A stretch of 15,233 nucleotides of DNA from the NCBI GenBank assembly GCA_002329525.1, contig DCTI01000197.1, forward strand, positions 7,957-23,189. The letters are read 5' to 3'. This DNA is from Negativicutes bacterium UBA1444 (lineage in GTDB: Bacteria > Bacillota > Negativicutes > UBA1444). Shown here in pieces: positions 6,231-13,329 of the stretch (position 1 is its first letter; each line of letters begins with the position of its first letter). The translations under genes were made by a program, and so were the position numbers. Under the pieces are notes generated by a model. It did not search any database and was not told the origin of the DNA. It was given only the letters and a program-made list of their open reading frames with translations.

Positions 6231-6410
6231 TTTTGCAGCGAAATGCTTTGCGTGCGTCCGCTATGTTCAGCATTGCCGTGGCGATGGGAGTGGACGCCGT
6301 GGTTGCGTTGCTGACGGCCAAACTGTATGATAAAAAAGCTTGGGATATTTGTCGGCAGTGCCGGCTTTGCCGGTTTGAACAGGCTGATTTGGACAAGAAA
6401 TGAGCTAGGG
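6231..6410 (+). pseudogene. Remnant resembling the C-terminal part of an MFS transporter
   Basis: Directly behind the terminator an open frame without start or ribosome-binding site encodes QRNALRASAMFSIAVAMG, then a hydrophobic VDAVVALLTAKLYDKK, a pattern like a late transmembrane helix and loop (small residues, then LYD) of major facilitator transporters. Near base 6330, in a run of A, the hydrophobic reading continues better in the next frame (LGIFVGSAGFAGLNRLIW), so a frameshift is likely. The original frame stops at the TGA near 6402. Everything N-terminal is missing. The assignment rests on a short segment and is tentative. Confidence 0.4.
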
Positions 6411-6421
6411 AGGGAAACAGT

Positions 6422-6769
6422 ATGCCTAAAATTGCGAGCCAGGCCAAACGACTGCGGATTTATATCGGCGAGGCCGATCATTGGAAGCAGCATTCCCTGT
6501 ACCATGCCATCGTGACCAAGGCCAAGGAACTGGACATGGCGGGAGCGACCGTCTTTCGCGGCTTGATGGGATATGGCGCCAACAGTCGCATCCACACGGC
6601 GTCGATCGTGGATCTCTCCAGCGATTTGCCCGTGCTGGTTGAAATCATCGACAGCGAGGAATATATCAATAAATTGCTGCCGTATCTGGATGAAATGCTC
6701 GAAGAAGGCATGATCACCATCGATGACATCGAGGTCATAAAGTACGGGGAAAAACCGCCCAGGCGCTGA
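6422..6769 (+). CDS. DUF190 family protein
   Basis: A 115-residue soluble protein starts at ATG 6422 behind AGGGAGG (6409-6415). It shows the DUF190 pattern: KRLRIYIGEADHWKQHSLYH near the N-terminus, then KELDMAGATVFRGLMGYGA (a GATVFRG...G core at about 40-52), then SSDLPVLVEIIDSEEYINKL and a C-terminal IEVIKYG strand. DUF190 proteins have a ferredoxin-like, PII-related fold and are frequently encoded beside, or fused to, CrcB. Here crcB follows after 41 bases, so a role in fluoride resistance, perhaps regulating the channel, is likely but unproven. Confidence 0.9.
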   Translation: MPKIASQAKRLRIYIGEADHWKQHSLYHAIVTKAKELDMAGATVFRGLMGYGANSRIHTASIVDLSSDLPVLVEIIDSEEYINKLLPYLDEMLEEGMITIDDIEVIKYGEKPPRR

Positions 6770-6810
6770 ATGATGCGCGGGAAGTGGAAAAAGGCATGGG
6801 GTGAGAGGGT

Positions 6811-7188
6811 ATGTTGTTGAATTTATTGGTGGTGGCGGTTGGCGGTGCGATCGGCGCATGTGCGAGATATCTGGTTTCTACGTGGGCCGCCGGGCGGTTC
6901 GGAGCCGAGTTTCCCATGGGAACCTTGATCGTGAATATCGCTGGGTGCTTTATCATCGGCGTATTTATGACGTTGACGACGGAACGTCTGATCGTTAGTC
7001 CCTATTGGCGTCTGGTTTTTGCCGTGGGATTTCTGGGCGGCCTGACCACGTTTTCGTCGTTTGGCTATGAAACGCTGCGATTGATTGAAGAGGCTGATCT
7101 GGTACCGGCTTTATGGAATGTCGTCTTGAATTTGGTAGTCGGGCTGGGAGCGACGTGGCTGGGTATAATCGGCGCCAGGCTGATTTAA
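6811..7188 (+). CDS. crcB: CrcB/Fluc fluoride ion channel
   Basis: The protein is 125 residues with four membrane segments. Family hallmarks are GGAIGACARY (11-20), PMGTLIVNIAGCFIIG (35-50, with the conserved pore Asn42) and GFLGGLTTFSSFGYET (73-88), which holds the phenylalanines (F81, F84) that line the fluoride path and the Gly/Thr residues at the central sodium site. Fluc proteins work as antiparallel dual-topology dimers that let fluoride out of the cytoplasm. Only one copy is present here, which fits a homodimer. Start ATG 6811 is preceded by GGGGTGAGAGG. I saw no convincing fluoride riboswitch upstream of the DUF190-crcB pair. Confidence 0.95.
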   Translation: MLLNLLVVAVGGAIGACARYLVSTWAAGRFGAEFPMGTLIVNIAGCFIIGVFMTLTTERLIVSPYWRLVFAVGFLGGLTTFSSFGYETLRLIEEADLVPALWNVVLNLVVGLGATWLGIIGARLI

Positions 7189-7259
7189 TCAGGAAGGGTG
7201 GATCCGCGTGCCGGAGCTAACCATTTGATTGGATAACGATATAACGAGTAGGTGATTCG

Positions 7260-8579
7260 GTGACTTCCCCGTCGATATTTTTGTTTTTTTTCTGTTCCCT
7301 GCTGTTCAGTCTGTACATAAAAATTTCTCTTCTATATCCGCTGCTATTGGGGTTGGCCGCGTTTACCATTTTGGCGTACTTCCGGGGCCATTCGTTGCCC
7401 GCCTTGTTGGTAATGATGCTCAAAGGTTCCCGGCAGTCTCTGCTCGTGATTCGGATCTTTGTCCTGATTGGCATCATTACCGCGGTGTGGCGGGCCTGTG
7501 GAACTATTCCCTTTATCGTCTACTACGGCATCGCCTATTTGAGTGAGCAGTATTTTGTGCTATCCGCGTTTATTCTGAGTTCCCTGATGTCCTTTCTGCT
7601 GGGCACTTCCTTCGGCACTGTCGGCACCATGGGGGTGATCCTCATGGTCCTGGCCAGAAGCGGGCAGGTAGACATCAATGTGGCTGCCGGGGCGATCATT
7701 GCGGGGGCATATTTTGGCGACAGATGTTCGCCCATGTCTTCCAGCGCCAATCTGGTGGCGGTTTTGACCCGGACCCGCCTGTATCTGAATCTGGCAAACA
7801 TGTTAAAGAGCTCTGTCCTGCCGTTCTTGGCGGCATGTGCCGGCTATGCTTATTTCTCGCTGCGATATCCGCTGATCGGCGAGGACAATCCCATCGTCGC
7901 CGCCATCCCGCAGGCGTTCGACCTCAATCCGGTGGCGCTGGCGCCGGCGCTCCTGATTTTGGCGCTGGCAGCTCTGCGAATTGACGTCAAGGTATCCATG
8001 GGACTCAGCAGTCTGGCCGGAATGGCCATTGCGGTGTATGTTCAACAGGTGAGTCCGGCGGAGCTTTTGGAATATATTACTACTGGCTATCGGCTGAATC
8101 AACCCGGCCCGTTGTCCGATGTCATGCAGGGCGGCGGGTTGCTTTCCATGGTTCAGGTGTCGTTGATCGTATTGATTTCATCGGCATATTCCGGACTGTT
8201 CGCCGGCACGGGTCTGCTCCGGGACATTGAGCGGGTCTACGAGTTCATCAGTCGGAAAGTCGGCACTTATGCCGGAACTGTGATCACCAGCTTCGCCACC
8301 GTCGCTTTCGCCTGCAACCAGACGCTGGCAGTCATGCTGACCCATCAACTGACGCAGGGAGCCTATGAGAAAAAGCGCCTGAGTCGATACCGGCTGGCGC
8401 TTGATCTGGAAAACACCGTGATTGTCATTTCCGCCCTGATTCCCTGGAATATTGCCGGCGCCGTTCCTGCCGCCGCGTTGTCCGCGGACTCGGGGTTCAT
8501 TCCTTACGCGTTGTATCTGTATTTCGTCCCCTTCGCCAATTTTTTTACGCAAAAGGCATCCATCAAAGAAGAGCCGTGA
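7260..8579 (+). CDS. NhaC-family sodium/proton antiporter
   Basis: The protein is 439 residues from GTG 7260, with AGTAGGTGA just upstream. It is highly hydrophobic with about 11-12 membrane segments. Diagnostic NhaC-type motifs are LGTSFGTVGTMG (114-125), GAYFGDRCSPMSSSANL (149-165; the GAYFGD-SP-S block typical of NhaC) and, near the C-terminus, LENTVIVISALIPWNIAGA. The family exchanges sodium for protons, or in some branches sodium/proton against organic anions such as malate/lactate, so exact substrates are open. An exported cyclase gene follows after 55 bases and may be cotranscribed, while crcB precedes by 71 bases. A halide/sodium homeostasis link with crcB is possible but unsupported beyond adjacency. 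Confidence 0.9.
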   Translation: MTSPSIFLFFFCSLLFSLYIKISLLYPLLLGLAAFTILAYFRGHSLPALLVMMLKGSRQSLLVIRIFVLIGIITAVWRACGTIPFIVYYGIAYLSEQYFVLSAFILSSLMSFLLGTSFGTVGTMGVILMVLARSGQVDINVAAGAIIAGAYFGDRCSPMSSSANLVAVLTRTRLYLNLANMLKSSVLPFLAACAGYAYFSLRYPLIGEDNPIVAAIPQAFDLNPVALAPALLILALAALRIDVKVSMGLSSLAGMAIAVYVQQVSPAELLEYITTGYRLNQPGPLSDVMQGGGLLSMVQVSLIVLISSAYSGLFAGTGLLRDIERVYEFISRKVGTYAGTVITSFATVAFACNQTLAVMLTHQLTQGAYEKKRLSRYRLALDLENTVIVISALIPWNIAGAVPAAALSADSGFIPYALYLYFVPFANFFTQKASIKEEP

Positions 8580-8634
8580 ACGGGAGACGAGTAATCCACT
8601 GACGACGCCATAAAATAGAAGGAGGGAACGTGGA

Positions 8635-9447
8635 TTGAAAAAAGTTGCGTTTCTAACGCTGACAATGCTCCTGTGGTTTTGTTACGGATCCGTTTCGCAA
8701 GCGGGACAAAGCAGCTCTGATCTATCTGCCGCCTGGAAGATCATCCGGAGTAAACAGTTTGTCGACCTGACGCATGCCTTCGAACCGGGGATTCCCCACT
8801 GGAAAGGGTTTGCCGACGAAACGCGGGAACCGGTGTTTTCCTATGCAAAAGACGGATTCTTGGTGCATTTATACACGCACGTGGGACAGTGGGGAACCCA
8901 TGTGGATCCGCCGGCGCACTTTGTGGCGGGGCTGCGCACGATTGAACAGATTAGTCCCAAGGAAATGATTTTGCCGCTGGTAGTTTTGGATGTGCATGAA
9001 AGCGTCGAAAAAAATGCGGATTATTCAGTAACGCTCAGTGACGTAAAAGCTTGGGAGTCGCGGCATGGCAAGATTCCGGCAGGGGCGTTTGTCGCTATGC
9101 GCACGGATTGGTCCAAACGCTGGCCCAATGCGGCGGCGATGGCCAATAAAGATGCCGGGGGCATATCGCATTATCCTGGCTGGAGCCTTGATGTGCTGAA
9201 ATATCTCTATGAGGATTGCAAAATTACAGCATCCGGCCATGAAACGACGGATACCGATCCGGGAATCGCAACCAGCAAGGATGATTATTCTCTGGAATCC
9301 TATATTTTGCATCAAAACCATTTTCAGATCGAACTGCTTGCGAATCTCGACAAAGTGCCGGAGTATGGGGCGTTGGCGATTGTAACCTTCCCCAATGTCA
9401 AAGCTGGCTCCGGCTTTCCCGCCAGAGTTTTTGCCATTCTGCCGTAA
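8635..9447 (+). CDS. Exported cyclase/kynurenine formamidase-like metal hydrolase
   Basis: The protein is 270 residues from TTG 8635, chosen for AAGGAGGG at 8619-8626; GTG 8630 is out of frame. A signal peptide (MKKVAFLTLTMLLWFCYGSV, cleavage near SQA-GQ) predicts export. The cyclase-family (PF04199) metal site is seen as HVGQWGTHVDPPAHF (82-96; H89, D91, H95). Other family features are FVDLTHAFEPGIPHW (42-56), GHETTDTDPG (201-210) and IELLANLDKVP (232-242). Members include KynB formamidase and bacterial isatin hydrolase, which open amide or lactam bonds with divalent metal. No tryptophan-catabolism gene is near, and secretion argues against KynB itself. It probably forms a unit with the upstream antiporter. 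Confidence 0.9.
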   Translation: MKKVAFLTLTMLLWFCYGSVSQAGQSSSDLSAAWKIIRSKQFVDLTHAFEPGIPHWKGFADETREPVFSYAKDGFLVHLYTHVGQWGTHVDPPAHFVAGLRTIEQISPKEMILPLVVLDVHESVEKNADYSVTLSDVKAWESRHGKIPAGAFVAMRTDWSKRWPNAAAMANKDAGGISHYPGWSLDVLKYLYEDCKITASGHETTDTDPGIATSKDDYSLESYILHQNHFQIELLANLDKVPEYGALAIVTFPNVKAGSGFPARVFAILP

Positions 9448-9661
9448 AAAGACGATTTTTTTCGCAAGTCCCGCCGCATTCCGCGAGGTACGGGCAGTGG
9501 TTGCAACCAGATCCGCGAACGCAGACCATCAGAAGTCAATCCCTTAGGGGGCTGGTTGTTGTTATCCCTCTGACGATTCGTCGACGAGGACGGGAGAAAC
9601 CGGACAGGAATACGGAAAATCAAGGCGAACATAAAAGTATTAGGAGAGGAGGGGATGCCCT
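9448..9661 (+). promoter_or_regulatory. Phosphatase upstream region with perfect 12-bp palindrome
   Basis: This 214-base gap contains TGGTTGCAACCA (9498-9509), a perfect palindrome of operator type, about 150 bases before the phosphatase start. No convincing -35/-10 pair was found. The T-run after the cyclase stop (9462-9470) is not preceded by a good stem. Short frames in the gap look non-coding. Confidence 0.3.
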
Positions 9662-10492
9662 ATGTTCCAGCACAAATGGTTAGTCCACTGCACGATGTTT
9701 CTGGTTATCGTATTGGCGGGAAGCCTGCTGTTCGGAGGCGTTGGCGCTGCTGCGGCTACGACGGCTTCCACCACGGTCAAACTGACCGGATATCTTTCAA
9801 AGAGCGAACTTCCCGATGGGATGATGATTCTTCCGCCGCCGCCGGCGGAAGGGTCCGCCGCAATGAGCCTGGATGAGGATGTAGCCAGCAGGACCTTTGG
9901 GGTGCGTGATACTGCCCGCTTCGAATTAGCTCTGTCCGATTATGATTTGTCTTTTCCCCATGCTGCGGGCGTTTATTCTTGCTCATTGAATGCGCCTATT
10001 ACGGAAAAAGATACGCCTGTCCTCTATCGCTTGCTGCGACGCGTGCGGACAGATTCCAGCGATGCAACCAAAGTCGCCAAAAGTTATTATCAGCGGCCAC
10101 GCCCGTTCATGGTGAACGGGGAACCGATGTGTGCGCCGGAGACGGCAAAAGAATTGGCCAAAGGCGGTTCCTATCCTTCCGGACATACCGCCATCGGCTG
10201 GACCTGGGCCTTGATCCTGGCGGAGATTTCACCCGCCGATGCCGATGCCATCCTTCTGCGCGGCCGCGCTTATGGCGAAAGTCGCAATGTTTGCAACCAT
10301 CACTGGTACAGTGATGTGGAATGGGGCCGGGTCATGGCGGCGGCTACCGTCGCCCGGCTGCATACCAAACCCGAGTTCTTGGCGGATTTGGCGACGGCAA
10401 AAGCTGAATTGGCGGCGGTTCGGGCAAAAGGACTGGCGCCCACCCGTAATTGCGCTGTTGAGGCCGCAGCGCTGTCCATCCAACCCTATTAA
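9662..10492 (+). CDS. Class A non-specific acid phosphatase (PAP2 superfamily), secreted
   Basis: The protein is 276 residues from ATG 9662, with GGAGAGGAGGGG 9-10 bases upstream. A hydrophobic signal segment (about 10-33) directs export. The vanadate-type phosphatase signature is complete: KSYYQRPRP (140-148, the K-X6-RP motif), PSGH (172-175) and SRNVCNHHWYSD (207-218, the SR-X5-H-X3-D motif with nucleophile H214 and D218). The arrangement and GRAYGESRNVCNHHW wording match PhoN/PhoC-type class A acid phosphatases, which release phosphate from many organic monoesters in the periplasm. Length is close to the family's usual 240-260 plus an extended proline-rich linker (about 57-62). It is likely transcribed alone: a 214-base gap precedes it and a strong terminator follows. 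Confidence 0.95.
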   Translation: MFQHKWLVHCTMFLVIVLAGSLLFGGVGAAAATTASTTVKLTGYLSKSELPDGMMILPPPPAEGSAAMSLDEDVASRTFGVRDTARFELALSDYDLSFPHAAGVYSCSLNAPITEKDTPVLYRLLRRVRTDSSDATKVAKSYYQRPRPFMVNGEPMCAPETAKELAKGGSYPSGHTAIGWTWALILAEISPADADAILLRGRAYGESRNVCNHHWYSDVEWGRVMAAATVARLHTKPEFLADLATAKAELAAVRAKGLAPTRNCAVEAAALSIQPY

Positions 10493-10501
10493 GGATGCAA
10501 T

Positions 10502-10516
10502 TTCACACTGTGTGAT
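10502..10516. other. Short dyad between phosphatase stop and terminator
   Basis: TTCACACTGTGTGA contains TCACAC and GTGTGA as perfect inverted arms around a single T. There is no loop, so it is an operator-like dyad and not a hairpin. Function is unknown. Confidence 0.25.
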
Positions 10517-10523
10517 TTGAAAG

Positions 10524-10560
10524 AAAAACCCTGACTTGCCGTTATGGCAGTCAGGGTTTT
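10524..10560. terminator. Bidirectional terminator between convergent genes
   Basis: AAAACCCTGAC-TTGCC (from 10525) pairs with GGCAGTCAGGGTTTT (10546-10560) with one bulged base and a short GTTAT loop. The A run on one side and T run on the other serve both the phosphatase (+) and the acetyltransferase (-), whose stop is at 10563-10565. Confidence 0.92.
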
Positions 10561-10562
10561 CG

Positions 10563-11072
10563 TCAGTTTTTGCCAGGGAGGTCGGTGGTCCGATGGTGAT
10601 AAAAAACAGTGTCGACCTGCATCACCGGGAAGGTCGTCGGCAAGTCCGTTTTGTCAATCCGCACAAAGCCGTTCTTTTCATAGAACCGGTGCGCGGCCAG
10701 AAATTTGTCGGTGGTGCCCAGGAAAATATCCGTTATGCCTTTTTGCTCGACCCAAGCCATCATGGTTTTCAGCAGGCGCTGGGCAGTTCCGTGTTCGCCG
10801 CCGCGAAACTGCGCCTTGACGAACATTTTGCGCAGCGCAACCTTTTGGTTGCCGATATCCAGCAACCCGATCGAACCGACGACATGGCCGTCGTATAACG
10901 CGACCCAGAAGTTGCCGTCTCCGCGCTGGTAGAACTGGGTAATCGCAGCTAAATCCGGCTGATTTTCCCGCGTGATGGGGATCTGGAATTCCTTCTGCTG
11001 GATTTCCAGAATCATTTCAATCAGACTTTCCTGCAGGTCGTCGACATATTCGCCAATTGAGATTTCAGTCAT
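10563..11072 (-). CDS. GNAT-family N-acetyltransferase
   Basis: The start is set at ATG 11070-11072 (169 residues), with GGAGGGAAAGG upstream on the minus strand; the frame stays open further upstream without protein-like character. GNAT features are NFWVALYDGHVVGSIGLLDI (strands 2-4), then LRKMFVKAQFRGGEHGTAQR, which carries the acetyl-CoA pyrophosphate loop (FRGGEHGTA in place of the usual R/QxxGxG/A), and AAHRFYEKNGF, the C-terminal motif B helix. The acceptor substrate cannot be told. It follows the winged-helix membrane protein after 32 bases in the same direction, so the two probably form an operon, and it ends at the shared terminator. Confidence 0.9.
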   Translation of the reverse strand: MTEISIGEYVDDLQESLIEMILEIQQKEFQIPITRENQPDLAAITQFYQRGDGNFWVALYDGHVVGSIGLLDIGNQKVALRKMFVKAQFRGGEHGTAQRLLKTMMAWVEQKGITDIFLGTTDKFLAAHRFYEKNGFVRIDKTDLPTTFPVMQVDTVFYHHRTTDLPGKN

Positions 11073-11104
11073 GGCCTTTCCCTCCGGCGAAGTTTTTCGG
11101 TGAA

Positions 11105-11509
11105 TTATAGCGCCAGCTTGACCCACATCAGCACGGCGCCGGACAGTAGGCCCAAAAGATAATAGAATGCGAATTTTAGTTTTCCCGGCTGCGGTATTTC
11201 TGCCACTGGTTCCGGCGACCGCCGAAGTTCTGACCGACGGCGGTGTTCCCAAGCCGCTCGCTGGTTTTCTTTTTCTTCGAAGTAGGTGTAGGCAGCCGAA
11301 GTCACTTTCACAAACTCAGGAATGCCCTTGATTTTGCGGGTGGAGGTTTTGATGTACCCCTTCTCTTCGAGCTTATCGAGGGTTTTAGTAATTTTGGCCG
11401 AGGTATGGCGAGAATAGTGTTTGGTGAGAATCGGCCCCAGACTAAAAAAGTTCCCTTGTTCTTTGTCTTCTGCCACGAAAGTGGCGAGTAACTGATCGGC
11501 AAAATCCAT
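11105..11509 (-). CDS. Winged-helix protein with C-terminal membrane anchor
   Basis: The protein is 134 residues from ATG 11507-11509, with AAGGTGG about 7 bases upstream. Residues 1-72 look like a MarR/PadR-style winged helix: helices in DFADQLLATFVAEDK, HYSRHTSAKITKTLDKLEEK as the recognition region, and GYIKTSTRKIKGIPEFVKVT as a basic wing. A charged linker (78-110; EHRRRSELRRSPEP) leads to one hydrophobic segment (about 112-131; FYYLLGLLSGAVLMW) at the very C-terminus. The layout predicts a tail-anchored cytoplasmic DNA-binding or protein-binding domain. I know no named family for it. It is the first gene before a GNAT acetyltransferase. The DNA-binding call is by pattern only. Confidence 0.75.
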   Translation of the reverse strand: MDFADQLLATFVAEDKEQGNFFSLGPILTKHYSRHTSAKITKTLDKLEEKGYIKTSTRKIKGIPEFVKVTSAAYTYFEEKENQRAAWEHRRRSELRRSPEPVAEIPQPGKLKFAFYYLLGLLSGAVLMWVKLAL

Positions 11510-11551
11510 GATCTGTCCACCTTGTTTGTTTCATGCGGGCCGCTGAATTCT

Positions 11552-11565
11552 CGGACCGTTGTCCG
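11552..11565. other. Small hairpin upstream of the winged-helix gene
   Basis: CGGAC (11552-11556) and GTCCG (11561-11565) form a 5-bp stem with a CGTT loop, about 45 bases before the minus-strand start at 11509. It could be an operator or leader structure of that gene. No clear promoter was found in 11510-11690. Confidence 0.25.
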
Positions 11566-11690
11566 GCTTTGCATACAGTCAGCGCTGGACGAATATAAGT
11601 TTAAAATATGCCGACGCTTTTTACAAGAGTTCCATAGTGTTCGTTCAGGGGGAGCTCACACGCGGGCCTGCATTTTCGGCAAAATATAGT

Positions 11691-11721
11691 CCGCCGGATT
11701 GCAAGCAGGGAGATCCGGCGG
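11691..11721 (-). terminator. Intrinsic terminator of the Asp23-family gene
   Basis: CCGCCGGAT (11691-11699) and ATCCGGCGG (11713-11721) form a perfect 9-bp stem. Reading on the minus strand it is followed by ACTATATTTTGC, a T-rich tail. It begins about 34 bases after the gene's stop. Confidence 0.8.
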
Positions 11722-11754
11722 CGACGGAGAAATTATGGGTAAGGAAATTGCGGT

Positions 11755-12138
11755 CTATCTTTCCGGGGTAGGCGGCTCCGGCGGCAGATCGGCGCGGACC
11801 AACTTTTCGACCAAAATGTCGATGCGGTCGACTTTGTAGCCAGTCAGCTCTTCAACTTCGCGTTTGATGGCGCAGCGCACTTTTTCGACCACGTCGGGGA
11901 TGCGCACGCCATAGATCAGCGTCAGTTTGATTTCAAAGGCCACGGTGAGAGTGAGGTCTTCGGCTTCCAGCCGTTTCACGACGATCTGCGGGGCGATCCG
12001 CTCGGAAAACAATTGGGTCAGTCCCGCCAGTGCGCTTTTTTTCTCCTGCCGGGCCACTTCGTTGACGTTTTGCATCGCCGAACGGGCGATTTCCAGAAAC
12101 ACATCATCGGTGATCTGTGTGCGATCGATTTCTTCCAT
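11755..12138 (-). CDS. Asp23/Gls24 family protein
   Basis: The protein is 127 residues from ATG 12136-12138, with GGGAGGG 7 bases upstream on the minus strand. The Asp23 pattern (PF03780) is visible: an N-terminal helix with ITDDVFLEIARSAMQNVNEV, then alternating strands LTLTVAFEIKLTLIYGVRIP with the family's yG-ripdv turn, a helix VVEKVRCAIKREVEELTGYK and a last strand VDRIDILVEKL. Asp23 proteins in Firmicutes are abundant cytoplasmic or membrane-attached proteins linked to envelope stress; paralogues often sit next to fatty-acid or cell-envelope genes. A short proline-rich end (PPEPPTPER) is extra. It is divergent from the M48 protease gene, with a shared 107-base spacer. Confidence 0.9.
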   Translation of the reverse strand: MEEIDRTQITDDVFLEIARSAMQNVNEVARQEKKSALAGLTQLFSERIAPQIVVKRLEAEDLTLTVAFEIKLTLIYGVRIPDVVEKVRCAIKREVEELTGYKVDRIDILVEKLVRADLPPEPPTPER

Positions 12139-12245
12139 CAGAATCCCTCCCTCGCTGTTGACTGTTCATCGCTTTTGCTTCGACAAAAGTTTTCAAACTC
12201 CTCGTAAAGATGATAAGATGGTAGTGTGAAATGGAGGTGTGAGTC
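12139..12245. promoter_or_regulatory. Divergent promoter region with inverted repeat
   Basis: The spacer between the divergent Asp23 and M48 genes must carry promoters for both. CTTTTG (12172-12177) and CAAAAG (12184-12189) form a dyad with a 6-base centre. TTGAAA on the minus strand (about 12190-12196) and AT-rich GATAAGAT on the plus strand (near 12210-12218) are possible promoter parts, none of them convincing. Confidence 0.35.
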
Positions 12246-13304
12246 TTGCTGAATTGGAAGCAGCCCATCAGGGTGTTGTTCCTGCTGCTGGGAGTTTTGT
12301 TCTTTTCCAATATCGTTGCCCCACCGGCAGCGGAGGCGCTGCTGATCGGGACCAAACAGGAAATCGAAATCGGCAAGGGTGTTGCCGCCGATTTGGAGAA
12401 AAAATATGGACTGGTCAATGATCCGGAGCTGCAGGCGCGGGTCGCCCGGCTTGGCGCGAGCATTGTCGCCGTATCCGACCGCAAGGATCTGCCCTATACT
12501 TTCAAGGTGTTGAACTCCAAGGAAGTGAATGCACTGGCGGTTCCCGGCGGATACATCTACCTGTTCAAGGGCTTGATCGACTATATGCCATCGGATAACG
12601 AGCTAGCCGGAATCATCGGCCACGAAGTGGGCCATATCGTCAAGAAACACACCGTGGTTCAGATCGAGCGCAGCCTGGCTGTCGGTGTTCTGTTTGCGAT
12701 TTTGTTCGGCAACAGCAACAGCGCGATCTTGGGCGACCTGATTGCCAACGCCCTGATGTCCGGCTACAGCCGGGAGGCGGAGCGGGAAGCCGACCAACTC
12801 GGCGTGGTTCACACGATGCGGGCGGGCTACAATCCCTACAGCATGCTGATCGGCATGGAAAAGCTGGAAGCGATGAGCGGCAAGTCCGATTATGGTTTGT
12901 TTTCCTCACATCCCGATACGGCCAGCCGGGTCAAGGCTGTGAAGGATCAGATCATGAACGACTTCAAGGTGAAACCGGTCGTCAACGAAGCGGAAAAATT
13001 TTCACAGGTGGTTGACGGCAAGTGGAGTTTGCCGGCGTTTTACGTCAAGTATGCCGGGTACAGCCCCCGGATGAGGGCCTATCTGACCGCCGGCCGGATC
13101 TATCGTCTGACGATGCTGCCGGATTATTCGAGCGATAAGCTGTACATCAACGACATGGAAAATGCCACCGGGATTTATTACGACGACGAGCGGGAACCGG
13201 TCGTTATCGTGACGTCGCAGGATGCGGCGGCGAACGGGCTGTCCGGCATGAATGCGATGGCGCAGCTGATCATTGAGCGCATCAGAGAGCGGGCGGGGCG
13301 CTGA
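12246..13304 (+). CDS. Exported M48-family zinc metalloprotease
   Basis: The protein is 352 residues from TTG 12246, supported by ATGGAGGTG about 8 bases upstream. A hydrophobic N-terminal segment (about 8-24) followed by PPAAEA gives a signal peptide. The zinc site is HEVGH (126-130), and the third ligand region SREAEREAD (175-183) has Glu179 in the ExxxD position. SSHPDTASRV (220-229) is the conserved HP-R block of BepA/LoiP-type enzymes. Residues 1-240 are the usual single-domain secreted M48 core. Residues about 250-352 are an extra C-terminal domain that I do not recognise. Such enzymes act in envelope protein quality control. The next gene follows after 25 bases and is probably cotranscribed. 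Confidence 0.93.
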   Translation: MLNWKQPIRVLFLLLGVLFFSNIVAPPAAEALLIGTKQEIEIGKGVAADLEKKYGLVNDPELQARVARLGASIVAVSDRKDLPYTFKVLNSKEVNALAVPGGYIYLFKGLIDYMPSDNELAGIIGHEVGHIVKKHTVVQIERSLAVGVLFAILFGNSNSAILGDLIANALMSGYSREAEREADQLGVVHTMRAGYNPYSMLIGMEKLEAMSGKSDYGLFSSHPDTASRVKAVKDQIMNDFKVKPVVNEAEKFSQVVDGKWSLPAFYVKYAGYSPRMRAYLTAGRIYRLTMLPDYSSDKLYINDMENATGIYYDDEREPVVIVTSQDAAANGLSGMNAMAQLIIERIRERAGR

Positions 13305-13329
13305 TCCTGGGAGAGAGGGGGGGGCGAAG

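Noticed and set aside
6285..6330. GGCGATGG...CGCC stretch reminiscent of the fluoride (crcB) riboswitch
   Set aside because: The GGCG/CGCC arms are there but the pseudoknot partner and second stem expected of the motif are not evident, and the stretch is explained as coding remnant.
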